NCBI GenBank assembly: GCA_965277435.1
Contig: OZ255821.1
Coordinates: forward strand, 5,642,001-5,706,000
Source: Bog-105 sp965277435
GTDB taxonomy: Bacteria; Acidobacteriota; Terriglobia; Bryobacterales; Bryobacteraceae
Direction of reading: 5' to 3'
DNA length: 64,000 nt
Position numbers and translations under genes: made by a program. Below, in pieces: positions 52,301 to 61,140 of the stretch. How positions within the stretch are numbered: position 1 is the stretch's first letter; each line of letters starts with the position of its first letter. The notes beneath the pieces are model-generated. The model was not told where the DNA came from, ran no database searches, and saw nothing but the letters and a program-made list of their open reading frames with translations.

Positions 52301-52787
52301 TATCGCGGCCGAACGTGGGGAGTGCCTGCACGGTCTGGTTCGAAAAGGTAGCAGCGACATTGGCGTTCTCGGTATCGAGCGCCTGGCCACCGCTGGCGCT
52401 GACGGTCACGGTCTGGGTAGTCTGCTGGCCCACTGCAAGTTGAATGTCCTGACCTTGCGCTTGTTCGGAGCGTAGAACCACGTCGTTTAGGACCTGGGCA
52501 TTGAAGCCGGTTTTTTCCACCTTGAAGTTATAGCGGCCCGGGGCGAGAGCGGGAAAAGAGTAGGTGCCGCCTTCGCTGGTGGTGACTTCGTGAGAGATGT
52601 TGGTTTCCGCACTGGTGAGCGTCACTTTGGCGCCGGGGACAACCGCGCCCGTAGCGTCCGTAATGGTGCCTTGAAAGCTGCCGCGGTATTGGGCTTCGAG
52701 AGAGTGAGCCGTGAGAAACGAGAAGAGGAGGACGACGAGTGCAGTATGCGCGAAATGCGCGCGTGTCTTCATGGACGGAAAGAACAT
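49305..52787 (-). CDS. Second Oar-like TonB-dependent receptor
   Basis: This 1160-residue outer-membrane receptor has the same build as the protein at 39186: signal peptide (AHTALVVLLFSFLTAHSLEA), CarboxypepD_reg domain (YRGSFQGTITDATGAVVPGA), plug-like region with TNSLAWGGAAVITPNKESVK, and a long barrel ending in VELQMRFSF with terminal Phe. The ATG at 52787 has AAGGGG five nt upstream. Sequence between the two receptors is divergent enough that they are not a recent duplication. An AraC regulator and a VOC protein follow on the same strand. Confidence 0.92.
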   Translation of the reverse strand: MFFPSMKTRAHFAHTALVVLLFSFLTAHSLEAQYRGSFQGTITDATGAVVPGAKVTLTSAETNISHEVTTSEGGTYSFPALAPGRYNFKVEKTGFNAQVLNDVVLRSEQAQGQDIQLAVGQQTTQTVTVSASGGQALDTENANVAATFSNQTVQALPTFGRDTYQVAALAPGAFGDNARGASGSSSQNLPGTTGPGGSSGSQSIFQTENQVQVVANGTRNSSNNFQVDGVSTNSLAWGGAAVITPNKESVKEVTVESNSYTAETGRNSGAQVLLVSQNGTNQFHGSALMKFDRPGLNAFQRWNGPDQATPQKDTDRFNQWAGSLGGPIIKNHLFFFFSYETLRNASTSTSLGWYETPQYLAGAAAPGSIASKILSYPGEGASFNAVIPRTCSDAGFAPGACNAIFQNGKYAGLDIGSPLKLGLGQPDPSYSSSASPGVGGGLDGIPDLQFVQSTSPVNLVSQQYNGRMDYQATNKDLIVFSTYWVPVTSSFYNGPIRAANNWNSDRLNYSAAAVWNHTFAANWLNEARVNVTRWYFNEVQSNSQEPFGLPQANIDTLGTSSFNFFGAPGPGIFYQTTYNVRDTVSTVQGNHSLKAGVDIYKEQDNDTQAGSARPTYTFHSLWDFANDAPYQEEGNFDPRTGEPSSVTHYIRSAIYAGFIQDDWKPRSNLTLNLGIRWEYFTPVSEKYGNISNFLLGPGQSALTDLHLRVGGDLYQASKNNWSPQLGFAWRPNPSSERFVLRGGFGIGYNRMQEAITLNGRSNPPLASSFTFGTPQILYQVPNNVHQFNNWPINPNAILQFNPATGLPLTGSGLDLYGVQDQLPTPLTYRYSLGSQYDLGGNFVAKIGYQGSLSRHLTRTQNLNLNFFPDVNPQVAHAVFYSNDANSSYNALLAEVEHRFSRDFQVDFQYRWSHTIDDGSTDFFTGEYPYGQQYSKGSADFDVRHNVKLYGVYSPTIFKGNGWKNKILGGWQLSGILNWHTGYPWTPVYNAIPGGNLVYPNSHYIDLRPAGSTGTYGNSSSNSTFQQFNGNFPNGALSYFTQPTFPLSAAGVPDGTPPPPGVGRNTLRGPTYFDTDLTLQKSFTLPKLPIFGENARFEFRGDLYNIFNKLNLSPLGTLSNFQNAPLASQVIGSGTNSNPSFGQAQSALAGRTVELQMRFSF

Positions 52788-52981
52788 TAGAACCCCTTAT
52801 TCGGCCGGATGTGTGAACCGGCATTCACCAAACGTACTATTACTCAGACGTTATGCGATTGAGCAGCGAGTGTCAAGTAAGACGCTACTCGGAAGTTTGC
52901 AGGGATGGGACGCCAATGTCACCTACTTTTTCGCAGATGCCAATGTCAGAAAGCTTTCGAGGGGGGCAGGACCAGAAAAGA

Positions 52982-53000
52982 TGGCAGGCTGAGGCCTACC
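52982..53000. repeat. Short palindromic repeat, copy 2
   Basis: TGGCAGGCTGAGGCCTACC, in the gap between the lipoprotein stop and the receptor start, matches the word at 42683-42700 in nearly all positions except the loop. Other copies in the genome are expected but cannot be seen here. Confidence 0.45.
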
Positions 53001-53015
53001 CTAGTATCGGCGGCG

Positions 53016-53885
53016 CTACTGGAGCCGCTTGATTTGCGCTGAGGGCGGTGGATTTAAGACAAATTTCTGCGCGGTAACCGCCGGATCGTTCATCTTCAAG
53101 TCGGTGACTTTCAGAACTACCTCATAGCCGTCTTTAGGGCGCTGGATGTCGATCGATTCCGGGAATAACACGCCGTTGTGAGTGCTCCAGTCGGAGTAGC
53201 GGGTCTCGCTCAGAATGTTGCCATCGCGGTCGAACGTTTTCTGGCGGTTGATCTGCAAAGTGTATCTATCGAAATAGACGTTTCGCACCGGGTAATACCT
53301 GACGCCCTGGCGACGGATCATCATCAGTATGTAAATGGCTTTCGTTTCGTTGGTGTCGTCTTCCATGAAGGTGATGTCGTTTTGCGGATCGGGAGCGTTG
53401 ATAAGCAGAGCATCGAGGAAAGCCGCGGGGCGCAAATTCTCCAGCTTATTAGTGGAGTTGGCGGGAGCATCGTTGCGGCTCTCGATGAAGGTGTTCTTGC
53501 TCGGGATGGAGACGCGGAACTCCTCTCCGGTAGAAGCCATGTCGAACGCAGTCGAGTGAATAACCGGATCGAGTCCGACTACGCGAATGTTCCTCGGTTT
53601 GAGAAAAAGAATGAATCCGCTGATGGTGGGGTAATCGGTGACACGACCGCCGTAGAGCATTCCGATCGAAGGGGACATATCGGTTTTCATCGTGAAGGAC
53701 TGAATCGGGTCGGAGACCAGATGGATGCGCTGGATGAGTTCTTCTTTCGTGGCCGTCAAGGCAGGTCGCGGAATGCGCTGCCCTTGCGGGACCACAACAC
53801 GCCGTCTGACTAAACATCCGGAGAAACTAAAAGAGAAGAGAATCAGGGCCGCTAAAAGCTCACGCTTCGAGCGCGATGAGTACAT
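53016..53885 (-). CDS. DUF4292-like lipoprotein
   Basis: This 289-residue lipoprotein has an N-terminal type-II signal: a basic start (MYSSRSKRELLAALILF) and the lipobox SFSGC, so it is lipidated on the Cys after about 23 residues. The body resembles the LolA/DUF4292 beta-sandwich family (IQSFTMKTDMSPSIG, ISGFILFLKPRNIRVVGLDP, VYFDRYTLQINRQKTFDRDG, VLFPESIDIQRP). The ATG at 53885 is preferred to an upstream one at 53924, which would give a non-functional signal. It lies 65 bp after ndh on the same strand. A role in lipoprotein or lipid handling is a guess from fold. Confidence 0.78.
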   Translation of the reverse strand: MYSSRSKRELLAALILFSFSFSGCLVRRRVVVPQGQRIPRPALTATKEELIQRIHLVSDPIQSFTMKTDMSPSIGMLYGGRVTDYPTISGFILFLKPRNIRVVGLDPVIHSTAFDMASTGEEFRVSIPSKNTFIESRNDAPANSTNKLENLRPAAFLDALLINAPDPQNDITFMEDDTNETKAIYILMMIRRQGVRYYPVRNVYFDRYTLQINRQKTFDRDGNILSETRYSDWSTHNGVLFPESIDIQRPKDGYEVVLKVTDLKMNDPAVTAQKFVLNPPPSAQIKRLQ

Positions 53886-53950
53886 TCTTGCAGTGTAGTA
53901 GACGGGATGTTTCGGCTGAAGCAAGCGCAGCCGCGGCGCGCGAATCGGGT

Positions 53951-55354
53951 TCAGGCCGAAGCCGTATTCACATCGGGCGCCGTTAGTTTGGCGGCATCAG
54001 GCGTGGCTGCGATGTAGTGGTATTTAGAAACAGGTCCTAAAAGAGCGTCGAGCACCCAATCGGAAAGAACGCGCAGGCGCTGACTCATGGAAGGAAGCTT
54101 GGCGAAATAGACGAAGCGCCACATGGCGTACGCGATAAAGCCGGAGATGTTGAAGTTGTAAATGCGCGCCACCCCGCGGTGGCGGCCTACTAGAGCAAGT
54201 TCACCGATCGGAGTGTAAGTAAATGGTTTTAAGGGTTCGCCGCGCATCTGCCGGACAATGTTTTGCGCGACAAGCGTACCCTCCCGAAGAGCGTTTTGCG
54301 CAATGGGAGCATAAGAGCCCTGGTGATTCGGTTTCGGCACTTCGGCGCAATCACCTAGAGCCCAGACACCTTGGAATTGAGTAAGCGCGAGATCACCGCT
54401 GACTTGCAGCGCTTGCCCTTTACCTTTCGGCGCATCGAGTTGAGCGACGACCCGATTGGCTTCCACGCCGGCCGTCCAGATAAAGGTCCGCGCACGGATT
54501 TTTTCTCCATCGGCAAGCTCAATCATGTCGCCCTTGGCGCTCTTGATGCCGGTTTTCAGCTTGACCTCAATGCCCGATTTTTCGAGCTGCTGCTGCGAAT
54601 AATCGGCGAGATCTTTGGTTACTTCGGCCATCAGGCGCTCGGCTGGTTCAGCGAGCAGCATACGAATCTGCGAGACAAGAGACTTGTCGCACTCGGCCGC
54701 GGCGTCACGAACCATTTCGTTGAGCGAGGCGATAGTTTCCACACCGGTATAGCCGCCTCCGGCAACAACAAAGGTCAACATGGCGGCGCGTTCAGCGGGA
54801 TCGTGTTCGCGGGCGGCAGCCTTTACGAGAGACAAGGCGCCCTGTTTCACGCGCCAGGCATCTTCCAGGGTCTTCATCGGGATCGCACTTTTCTCCACGC
54901 CCGGAGCGTGGTGAAAGTTGGTCGTTGCACCGAGCGCGATCACTAGATGATCAGCCGATATTTTTTCTTCGGACGGCACGCAGACGGTGACAGTGCGGGT
55001 TTTCAGATCGATAGCTTCCACATCTCCGACTATCACCTTCGTTCGTCTTGTGTACGAATGAAGAGGCACGATGATGTGGTGCGGTTCGACGTCGGCGCCT
55101 ACTGCCTCGGTGAGCATAGGCGTAAAAAGAAGATATTCAGTCCGATTCACGAGAACGATCTCGCCATTGTCGTCGCCCGGCAGCAGATGTTCGAGTTCGC
55201 GGCAGGCTTCAACGCCGGCAAACCCGCCGCCGAGAATTAGAAAGCGCTTACCTTTGGCCAGCCCGCGATTTTTGCGCACCGACAGTCTCTGATACAAATC
55301 CCAACCCAGGCAAGCGATGCCCGACACGATCACGCCCAGCACTTTTCGGTTCAT
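53951..55354 (-). CDS. ndh: Type II NADH dehydrogenase
   Basis: This single-subunit, non-proton-pumping NADH:quinone oxidoreductase has 467 residues. The ATG at 55354 follows a GGGGAG site. It has an N-terminal hydrophobic segment, then the FAD-binding motif LILGGGFAGVEACREL, VNRTEYLLFTPML, the NADH-binding motif VVAGGGYTGVETIASL, and the second FAD region WALGDCAEVP. The C-terminal helices (NISGFIAYAMWRFVYFAKL) anchor it to the membrane. Together with a solitary nuoB elsewhere in the window, it shows the cell can use both NADH oxidation routes. Confidence 0.93.
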   Translation of the reverse strand: MNRKVLGVIVSGIACLGWDLYQRLSVRKNRGLAKGKRFLILGGGFAGVEACRELEHLLPGDDNGEIVLVNRTEYLLFTPMLTEAVGADVEPHHIIVPLHSYTRRTKVIVGDVEAIDLKTRTVTVCVPSEEKISADHLVIALGATTNFHHAPGVEKSAIPMKTLEDAWRVKQGALSLVKAAAREHDPAERAAMLTFVVAGGGYTGVETIASLNEMVRDAAAECDKSLVSQIRMLLAEPAERLMAEVTKDLADYSQQQLEKSGIEVKLKTGIKSAKGDMIELADGEKIRARTFIWTAGVEANRVVAQLDAPKGKGQALQVSGDLALTQFQGVWALGDCAEVPKPNHQGSYAPIAQNALREGTLVAQNIVRQMRGEPLKPFTYTPIGELALVGRHRGVARIYNFNISGFIAYAMWRFVYFAKLPSMSQRLRVLSDWVLDALLGPVSKYHYIAATPDAAKLTAPDVNTASA

Positions 55355-55402
55355 GTTTCTCCCCAAACAGATTGGATTCAGTTTGAGCAGGGCGGTTTCG
55401 AA

Positions 55403-56701
55403 TCAGCCGAAAGGATGTTCGAGAGAAGGGCTGGGCGGCGTAAATAATCTAGCGCCGTCGGTGGTGAGATACATATCGTCCTCAAGCCGCACGCCAAATT
55501 CGCCAGGCAGGTAGATACCCGGTTCGTCGCTGAACGTCATATTGGGCGCGAGCGGGAGGGTATTGCCGCGCACCAGGTAAGGCCATTCGTGGCCGTCCAT
55601 ACCGATGCCATGGCCGACGCGATGACTGAAATATTTGTAATCGGGACCGAAGCCCGCGTTCGTGATGACCTGGCGAGCAGCGGCATCGACAGCCTGACAC
55701 GCAGCTCCAGGATGAGCGGCAGCGAGGGCCGCCTGCTGCGCCTGATGAACAACATCGAAGACCCGCTTCATGCGATCGCTCGCTTTACCCAGGACGAAAG
55801 TGCGAGTGATATCCGATTGATAGCCTTCGACCAGACAGCCATCGTCGATCATCACGATGGTATTTTCACGGATCTGCTGTGGCGTGGTCGAGCCGTGCGG
55901 CAAAGCGCTATATTGGCCCACTTCGACACTTGCCTCGCCGCGAAAACCAACACGCGCATAGGCGGCCGTGATGAGATTAGCTGCATCGGTTTGGGTCATG
56001 CCTGGCGCCAGCGCGCGATAGACGGCTTCATATACTTTGAGCGTCGCCTGATTGGCCGTGCGCATCAAGGCGAGTTCGTGCTGGCTCTTGATCATGCGGC
56101 AACCAGCCGTGACGGGAGTCGCCGAAACCAGGTGAAGTCCGGGTGATGCTTTGGCAATCTCATCGCTAAATACCCAGGGGGTGTGTTCTTCGATGCCAAG
56201 GGTGCCAGTGGATTGCCCCAGGGAACGCAGGCCCGCGGCAATCTGGCGATACGGACTTTCGTCTTCGTGCCAGGTCAAGACCTGCGCAGCTTCGAGAGGG
56301 CCGGTATTAATCTGCTCGCGGGCACGCTCTTCCTCAAACGAAGGGCAAACCACGAAGGCCTTTCCTTTCGCCGGGATAACGGCGGCAAAGAGGCGCTCGC
56401 TATTTCCCCAGCGCATGCCTGTGAAATAACTGAGGGACGTTCCTCCGGCTAGCATCAGTGCATCGATCCGATGTTCGGCCAGAAGTTGCTGCGCTCTTGC
56501 AATTCGCGACTGCCGTTCACTGACGCTGATCGGCGTGGCTTCCTGGCGCATGGAAGAGAGTGCCGCAATAGACGTGGGAAGTGGCGCGCGATCTTCTTTG
56601 GATTGAGCTGCCACGGCAACCGTGCTCAGGGCTCCTATTTTGCGCAACAGACCGCGCCGTGAGATCGAAAGACCATGTTGTGCGATGGGCTGCTTCGTCA
56701 T
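55403..56701 (-). CDS. Xaa-Pro peptidase-like M24 metallopeptidase, Tat-exported
   Basis: This 432-residue aminopeptidase-P-like enzyme has a clear twin-arginine signal (ISRRGLLRKIGALSTVAVAA). The creatinase N-domain (ALMLAGGTSLSYFTGMRWGN) precedes the M24 'pita-bread' fold, whose metal ligands are D in MIDDGCLVEG, D in QSDITRTF, H in HRVGHGIGMDGHE, E in FSDEPGIYLP and E in RLEDDMYL. All are present, so it should be active. The ATG at 56701 places the Arg-Arg motif near the N-terminus. It diverges from the DUF6508 gene by 51 bp. Confidence 0.92.
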   Translation of the reverse strand: MTKQPIAQHGLSISRRGLLRKIGALSTVAVAAQSKEDRAPLPTSIAALSSMRQEATPISVSERQSRIARAQQLLAEHRIDALMLAGGTSLSYFTGMRWGNSERLFAAVIPAKGKAFVVCPSFEEERAREQINTGPLEAAQVLTWHEDESPYRQIAAGLRSLGQSTGTLGIEEHTPWVFSDEIAKASPGLHLVSATPVTAGCRMIKSQHELALMRTANQATLKVYEAVYRALAPGMTQTDAANLITAAYARVGFRGEASVEVGQYSALPHGSTTPQQIRENTIVMIDDGCLVEGYQSDITRTFVLGKASDRMKRVFDVVHQAQQAALAAAHPGAACQAVDAAARQVITNAGFGPDYKYFSHRVGHGIGMDGHEWPYLVRGNTLPLAPNMTFSDEPGIYLPGEFGVRLEDDMYLTTDGARLFTPPSPSLEHPFG

Positions 56702-56752
56702 ATCTGTAACTAGCAGGATAAACCGCTCGCCCAACGATGGTACAGAAGTGTA

Positions 56753-57130
56753 ATGGAACCCTACCCTCCGTTTACGCGCGACAGCATCGGACAGCTGCTG
56801 CAGTTTCTTCCCGCTTTCGAGCAGGGAAATTTTCGGGACGCCACCAACATTTATTTAGCCGGCGGGCGCAATCCTCCGCTGCTAGACCAGTTTGGACAAG
56901 CGGTTTACCAGAGCGGCTTTGTGTTTCCTTTCGACTGGGCGCGCTGGGATGAAGGGCGCAAAATGACATTCGACGATGTCGCGCAAGCCGATGTGCTGAC
57001 GCTGCGCAAACTGCTGACGGCACTCGTCCGCTCGGAACACTTTCATGGCGGTGCGCTGGCGGATTACTGTGCGAGCGGGTTCGTAGAGCAGATCCTGCGG
57101 CGACTGCGAGAACTGGAGAGCCAAGAGTAG
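56753..57130 (+). CDS. DUF6508-like small protein
   Basis: This 125-residue soluble protein resembles DUF6508: a Trp-containing middle (FDWARWDEGRKM), then LTLRKLLTALVRSEHFHGGA and ALADYCASGFVEQILRRLRE. The function is unknown; some homologues sit near restriction or defence genes, but no such genes are here. Its stop codon directly abuts the stop of the convergent FHA gene with no gap. Confidence 0.65.
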   Translation: MEPYPPFTRDSIGQLLQFLPAFEQGNFRDATNIYLAGGRNPPLLDQFGQAVYQSGFVFPFDWARWDEGRKMTFDDVAQADVLTLRKLLTALVRSEHFHGGALADYCASGFVEQILRRLRELESQE

Positions 57131-57952
57131 TCAGGAAGAGGGATCGCCGTCCCGAGCGAGGCGAAAGAAGACGACTGCACGGCCGATATGAAGTTCATCT
57201 CCGTCTTCGAGGAGGGTTCCGCGCAGGTTGTGGTGCACGGGTTGGCTGAGTCCATCACGGACGATCCAAAGACCGCAGTTCTCGTCCCCCCGGTAGACCC
57301 GGTCGTTGAAGATACGGTATTGATTGGTTCGTTCAGCGCGGACAATATGGGCGTGTTCACGCGATACGGTTCGATCCGCTTCACTGTCACCAATAAAGGC
57401 GAGATCGTTGCGGCGCGACGGACCTGCATCGCGATATACGTCAGTGCCGCGGCCAATATTGGTGCGCGATTTATCCAGGCGAAACTCACTTTGGTTGGCC
57501 GATCCGGTCGCGACCTGTAATATGGCAGGCATTTGAGAACGATCGACAGGCACCAGCGGTTCCGGCTGCGCCATCGCGGTGTCGACCGAGACCCAGGATT
57601 CGCCCCCCTCCGGCAGCTTGGGTGAGGTCGTGAATTCGACGGTGAAGTGGGAGGGGAATCGATAGCTGGACCTGGTCAATCCCTGCTTCAACTCGTCAGT
57701 GAAATAACGCGCTAGAAATTCGCTTTGAAACGGAGCAGCCTGCTCCTCGGGAATGCCGAGCAAGTGGATGCGGATCAGGTCGAAAGCGAAAACGTTCGAC
57801 TCGCCTACCCGATGGCTTTTCTCTTTGATCGCATCCATGGCGAGCAAACGAATTTCGGCCAGCTCGGGAGCCTCCTTCGCCAGCTGGTTCGCGCCGAATG
57901 GCGATTCGAAGACGGCTCGTCCCAGGCGCTCGAACAGATTTGATAAAGCCAT
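57131..57952 (-). CDS. FHA-domain protein with FhaA-like N-terminal region
   Basis: This 273-residue cytosolic phosphothreonine reader has an N-terminal domain like DUF3662 of actinobacterial FhaA (FERLGRAVFESPFG, ESNVFAFDLIRIHLLGI, RFPSHFTVEFTTSP; residues ~1-120). A flexible linker leads to an FHA domain (~160-270): RTNIGRGTDVYRDAG with the Gly-Arg, TVSREHAHIVRA with Ser-Arg-x-x-His, and RIFNDRVYRGDENCG. It is the last gene of the kinase operon, 6 bp after the SEDS-PBP fusion, and very likely binds threonines phosphorylated by the kinase encoded upstream. Confidence 0.88.
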   Translation of the reverse strand: MALSNLFERLGRAVFESPFGANQLAKEAPELAEIRLLAMDAIKEKSHRVGESNVFAFDLIRIHLLGIPEEQAAPFQSEFLARYFTDELKQGLTRSSYRFPSHFTVEFTTSPKLPEGGESWVSVDTAMAQPEPLVPVDRSQMPAILQVATGSANQSEFRLDKSRTNIGRGTDVYRDAGPSRRNDLAFIGDSEADRTVSREHAHIVRAERTNQYRIFNDRVYRGDENCGLWIVRDGLSQPVHHNLRGTLLEDGDELHIGRAVVFFRLARDGDPSS

Positions 57953-57958
57953 GAGTAT

Positions 57959-60900
57959 CTACTTACCAGTAGCAGCTTCCAATAAATCACGGGCAATTGG
58001 CGCGGCAAATTTGGCGCCGTATCCGCCGTGCTCGACAATCACCGCCACCGCGATGCGCTTGGCCGCGGGAGCGTCGTAGGGGGCGAAGCCGGCAAACCAG
58101 GAGTGAGGTTCACCATGATCGAGCTGCGCGGTACCCGTTTTCCCGGCAACCTCCAATGCCAAACCTGACATGGCTTGCCGGGCTGTGCCGCCGTTTACTA
58201 CATCCCGCATGGCCTGAGACAAGAACGCCGCAGCCGCCGGTGAAATAATCTGCTGAGGCGGTGCATGTCGCCCATCGCTATCGTCAGTCACCCAGCGGCC
58301 CTGCGGCATCTTACCGTCTTCGGCAATGGTGGCCGCTACGCGCGCCATTTGCAGTGGTGTCGCCACTATGGGCCCTTGTCCATAAGCAGCAAACGGCAGC
58401 ATCTCCTTCACTTGTCTCTCGCTGCCCGCATTTATCCCTAAAGCCTGTGCTGTTTCGAACAGCGACCTGGCTCCGACTGCAAAGACTCCCACTTGCGCAA
58501 AGTACGCATTGCAGGAGACCGCGATGGCTTGCCGCATCTGCAATGCGCCGTGCACGCGGTCGCCGATATCGTCGCGAATCGGACGACGCCAACCGGGTAT
58601 AACAGTTCCGGCGCGGCCATCGTTAAGCCGTCGACATGTAAAGGTTTGATTGGCGGCGTCCGCGTTCACCCGTAGGGCGGCCATGGCCGTAACGAGTTTG
58701 AAAGTAGAGCCCGGCGGATACTCACCGTAACGTGCACGATCGAAAAGCTCATCGTTCTCCGGTTCATCGCTCGATGGAGCAGGCCAACTCACCAGCGCGA
58801 GCACGTCGCCCGAAGCCGCATCGAGCATGATGGCCGCACCCTTCTTATGCAGCTTGCTCAGATGATTGCCCACGATCTGGACAGCTTTCAACTGCAATCG
58901 AATATCGAGCGAACTGTGAACATCGCGATTGCGCCGAAGCAAGGCCTGCAGCTGAGGGTTATCAGGATGGTGGCGATAGCGAACGACTGCCGCCAGGTCG
59001 CCGTAATCCAGGTAGCCCTGCAGCGTGCGATTCGAATCGTGCTCGATCAGGGAGGCATTGGTCGCATGAAAGCGCTCGCCGGTGCGGAGATCGCCGAGCA
59101 AGTGAATGGTCGCAGCACCGAATGGATAGAAGCGCGAGGCGGTAGGTGAGCCGGCCTGGTCGATAGAGACACCGAGTTTCTCGTAAACGGCGCGATTCTG
59201 TTTAAGCTTGGTGCGCTGGCTCGTTGCCAGAAGGATGCCGTTGCGATCGTAAATGTCTCCGCGTGTAATCATAGCGGCGAGCAGATTGAGACGCGGGTTA
59301 TGCTCCGGCCGTTTCACGCCGTCAGCCGTATAAACGAGAGCATCTTTGGCCAGGAGTTCGCTGCTCTGGAAGAACTCCAGGTAAGCGGCCCGCACAAGCA
59401 AACCGGCGGCAGAGAGCCCGAAAATCCAGGCAGTGATCCGTAGAGGTTTACCGAATAAGGATGCGAAACGTGGAGCGGCGGGTGCGGACTCATCTGCGAA
59501 CTCGGTCCCGCTGCGGGTGCTTTGGTTGGAAACTCCGAGCAGGATCGCGCAGATCAGAAAATTCGCAAGCATGGCGGTGTTGCCGGAGCTTAGAAAAGGC
59601 GAGACGACACCGGAGAGCGGAATAGCGCCCAGCACGCCGCCCGAGATGAGGAGCATTTCGAGCGCGAGCAGAATGCCGAGGCCGGCCGAGAGAAACACGC
59701 TGTACTCATCGCGTGCTCGAACGGCGATACGGAACGATCGTGCGACCAGCAAGGTGAACAGCGAAGCGATGGCGAGCACACCGGGCAAGCCCCACTCTTC
59801 GGCGATGGCGGGAAGGACCAGGTCGGTGTGCCCAGCTGGAATGATTCCTGGATCGCCCCAGCCAGGACCGGATCCCCATGTGCCGCCTGTGGCGAAGGCC
59901 CAAAGCGAATGCGCCAGCTGATCACCGCCACGCACGTCGTTGTTCCAGGGCGAGAGCCACATCGAAACGCGATCGACAACGGTGTGAGGCGTTCCGAAAT
60001 GGTTGCCTATGGCAACGCCGCCAACGAGTATGGCGATGCCAAAGAGCGCTAAGCCGGGCCGCTTGCGCGCGACACCAAACAAGACCAGAAAGAGCATGCC
60101 CACTACCAACGCCGGCCCCATGTCTTTGAGAACGAAAAACATCACGAGCGAACAGGCGACTGCCACCATCACGGGTAGAACATGCTGCAGTCGCGGTAGA
60201 TCTAGCGAGCGTAGACTGCCAGGAACGAAGCGGTTCTCTCGCAAATCGCGCAGGCGTTCCCAGTTTTCTGCAAAATAGCCGGCCAGAAAAAACACCAGCG
60301 CGATCTTAATGAGCTCGACGGGTTGGAACGGCCCCAAATTCACGCGGGCGTCCGTACCCGTCGGGCCGGAGCCAAAGACGAACAGCGCACCGAAAAGGAA
60401 CAGCGCGAAAAAAAGGGGAGTGTAAGTCCAGCGCGCAAAGTTTCGGGCTTGAAAGGCTTTGAACAATGGAAGCAGCAGCAGGAGACAACCACCGATCACG
60501 CCCCAGGTAAATTTGCGGAATTCGAGCGTATCTCGTAATGGGTCACGCAGGCTGACCATGAGAATCAATCCGAGTGCGGTCAGCAGTTGTAGCGTGGGCA
60601 GGATTGAAGGGTCGCCGCGGAATCGGCGCGCACGCCAGGCAAAATGCACTGCCCAGAAAACGCCGAGATACAGCGCAGCCCAAAGGAGGAAAACACGAGT
60701 GAACTCACGAGGCGTGCGTACCGTTAACACAGGTTTAAGCCGGGAGACTTCGCCGCGCGGAATTCCCAATGAGACCCAAGGCACACGCGCTAGAGCTCCC
60801 ACGTTCGGCAATGGCCTGTGCTGTTGCAGGGATCCATAAAGCTGTGCGCCGGCCGCTTCGCGCGTCCCCTGGTTAGCAATGCTGTTCGCCAGCGCCGCCG

Positions 60901-61138
60901 TAAGAGCCTCGGCAGTGGGCGCGGCATTCACATTCAGCAATTCGCCCGATCGGAGCCGCTCGTTTGTACGGTTAAAGTCTTGCGTTTTGGCAAAGAAGAC
61001 GAAAGCTAGACCGCACGCCGCCAACAGGCTCGCAAGCAGCAGCCAGCGCGCTTCAATCCGTCTCTCGTTCGGCTGAAAGCGCTGGCGCATTTCCAACCGC
61101 AACGCCAGATCGCCTTCTCCTCGCCTGGTTACCGCCAT
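57959..61138 (-). CDS. FtsW/RodA (SEDS) - class B penicillin-binding protein fusion
   Basis: This single 1059-residue membrane protein joins a peptidoglycan polymerase and its cross-linking enzyme. Residues ~145-540 are a SEDS domain with about ten TM helices and the conserved GPFQPVELIKI, LKDMGPALV (D339 in the position of the SEDS catalytic Asp), AIAEEWGLPGV and PLSGVVSPFLSSGNTAM. A TM at ~565-590 leads to a PBP pedestal (MITRGDIYDRNGILLATS) and a transpeptidase domain (~740-1055) with S811-x-x-K814 (PPGSTFKL), S875-C-N877 and K1000-T-G1002. All three motifs are intact. The N-terminal ~140 residues add a further TM and an extracytoplasmic piece. Kinase and FHA genes flank it with gaps of 2 and 6 bp. 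Confidence 0.94.
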   Translation of the reverse strand: MAVTRRGEGDLALRLEMRQRFQPNERRIEARWLLLASLLAACGLAFVFFAKTQDFNRTNERLRSGELLNVNAAPTAEALTAALANSIANQGTREAAGAQLYGSLQQHRPLPNVGALARVPWVSLGIPRGEVSRLKPVLTVRTPREFTRVFLLWAALYLGVFWAVHFAWRARRFRGDPSILPTLQLLTALGLILMVSLRDPLRDTLEFRKFTWGVIGGCLLLLLPLFKAFQARNFARWTYTPLFFALFLFGALFVFGSGPTGTDARVNLGPFQPVELIKIALVFFLAGYFAENWERLRDLRENRFVPGSLRSLDLPRLQHVLPVMVAVACSLVMFFVLKDMGPALVVGMLFLVLFGVARKRPGLALFGIAILVGGVAIGNHFGTPHTVVDRVSMWLSPWNNDVRGGDQLAHSLWAFATGGTWGSGPGWGDPGIIPAGHTDLVLPAIAEEWGLPGVLAIASLFTLLVARSFRIAVRARDEYSVFLSAGLGILLALEMLLISGGVLGAIPLSGVVSPFLSSGNTAMLANFLICAILLGVSNQSTRSGTEFADESAPAAPRFASLFGKPLRITAWIFGLSAAGLLVRAAYLEFFQSSELLAKDALVYTADGVKRPEHNPRLNLLAAMITRGDIYDRNGILLATSQRTKLKQNRAVYEKLGVSIDQAGSPTASRFYPFGAATIHLLGDLRTGERFHATNASLIEHDSNRTLQGYLDYGDLAAVVRYRHHPDNPQLQALLRRNRDVHSSLDIRLQLKAVQIVGNHLSKLHKKGAAIMLDAASGDVLALVSWPAPSSDEPENDELFDRARYGEYPPGSTFKLVTAMAALRVNADAANQTFTCRRLNDGRAGTVIPGWRRPIRDDIGDRVHGALQMRQAIAVSCNAYFAQVGVFAVGARSLFETAQALGINAGSERQVKEMLPFAAYGQGPIVATPLQMARVAATIAEDGKMPQGRWVTDDSDGRHAPPQQIISPAAAAFLSQAMRDVVNGGTARQAMSGLALEVAGKTGTAQLDHGEPHSWFAGFAPYDAPAAKRIAVAVIVEHGGYGAKFAAPIARDLLEAATGK

Positions 61139-61140
61139 GG

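Noticed and set aside
54371..54946. 191-codon open frame antisense to ndh
   Set aside because: The opposite strand encodes an intact NADH dehydrogenase with both dinucleotide motifs in this interval.
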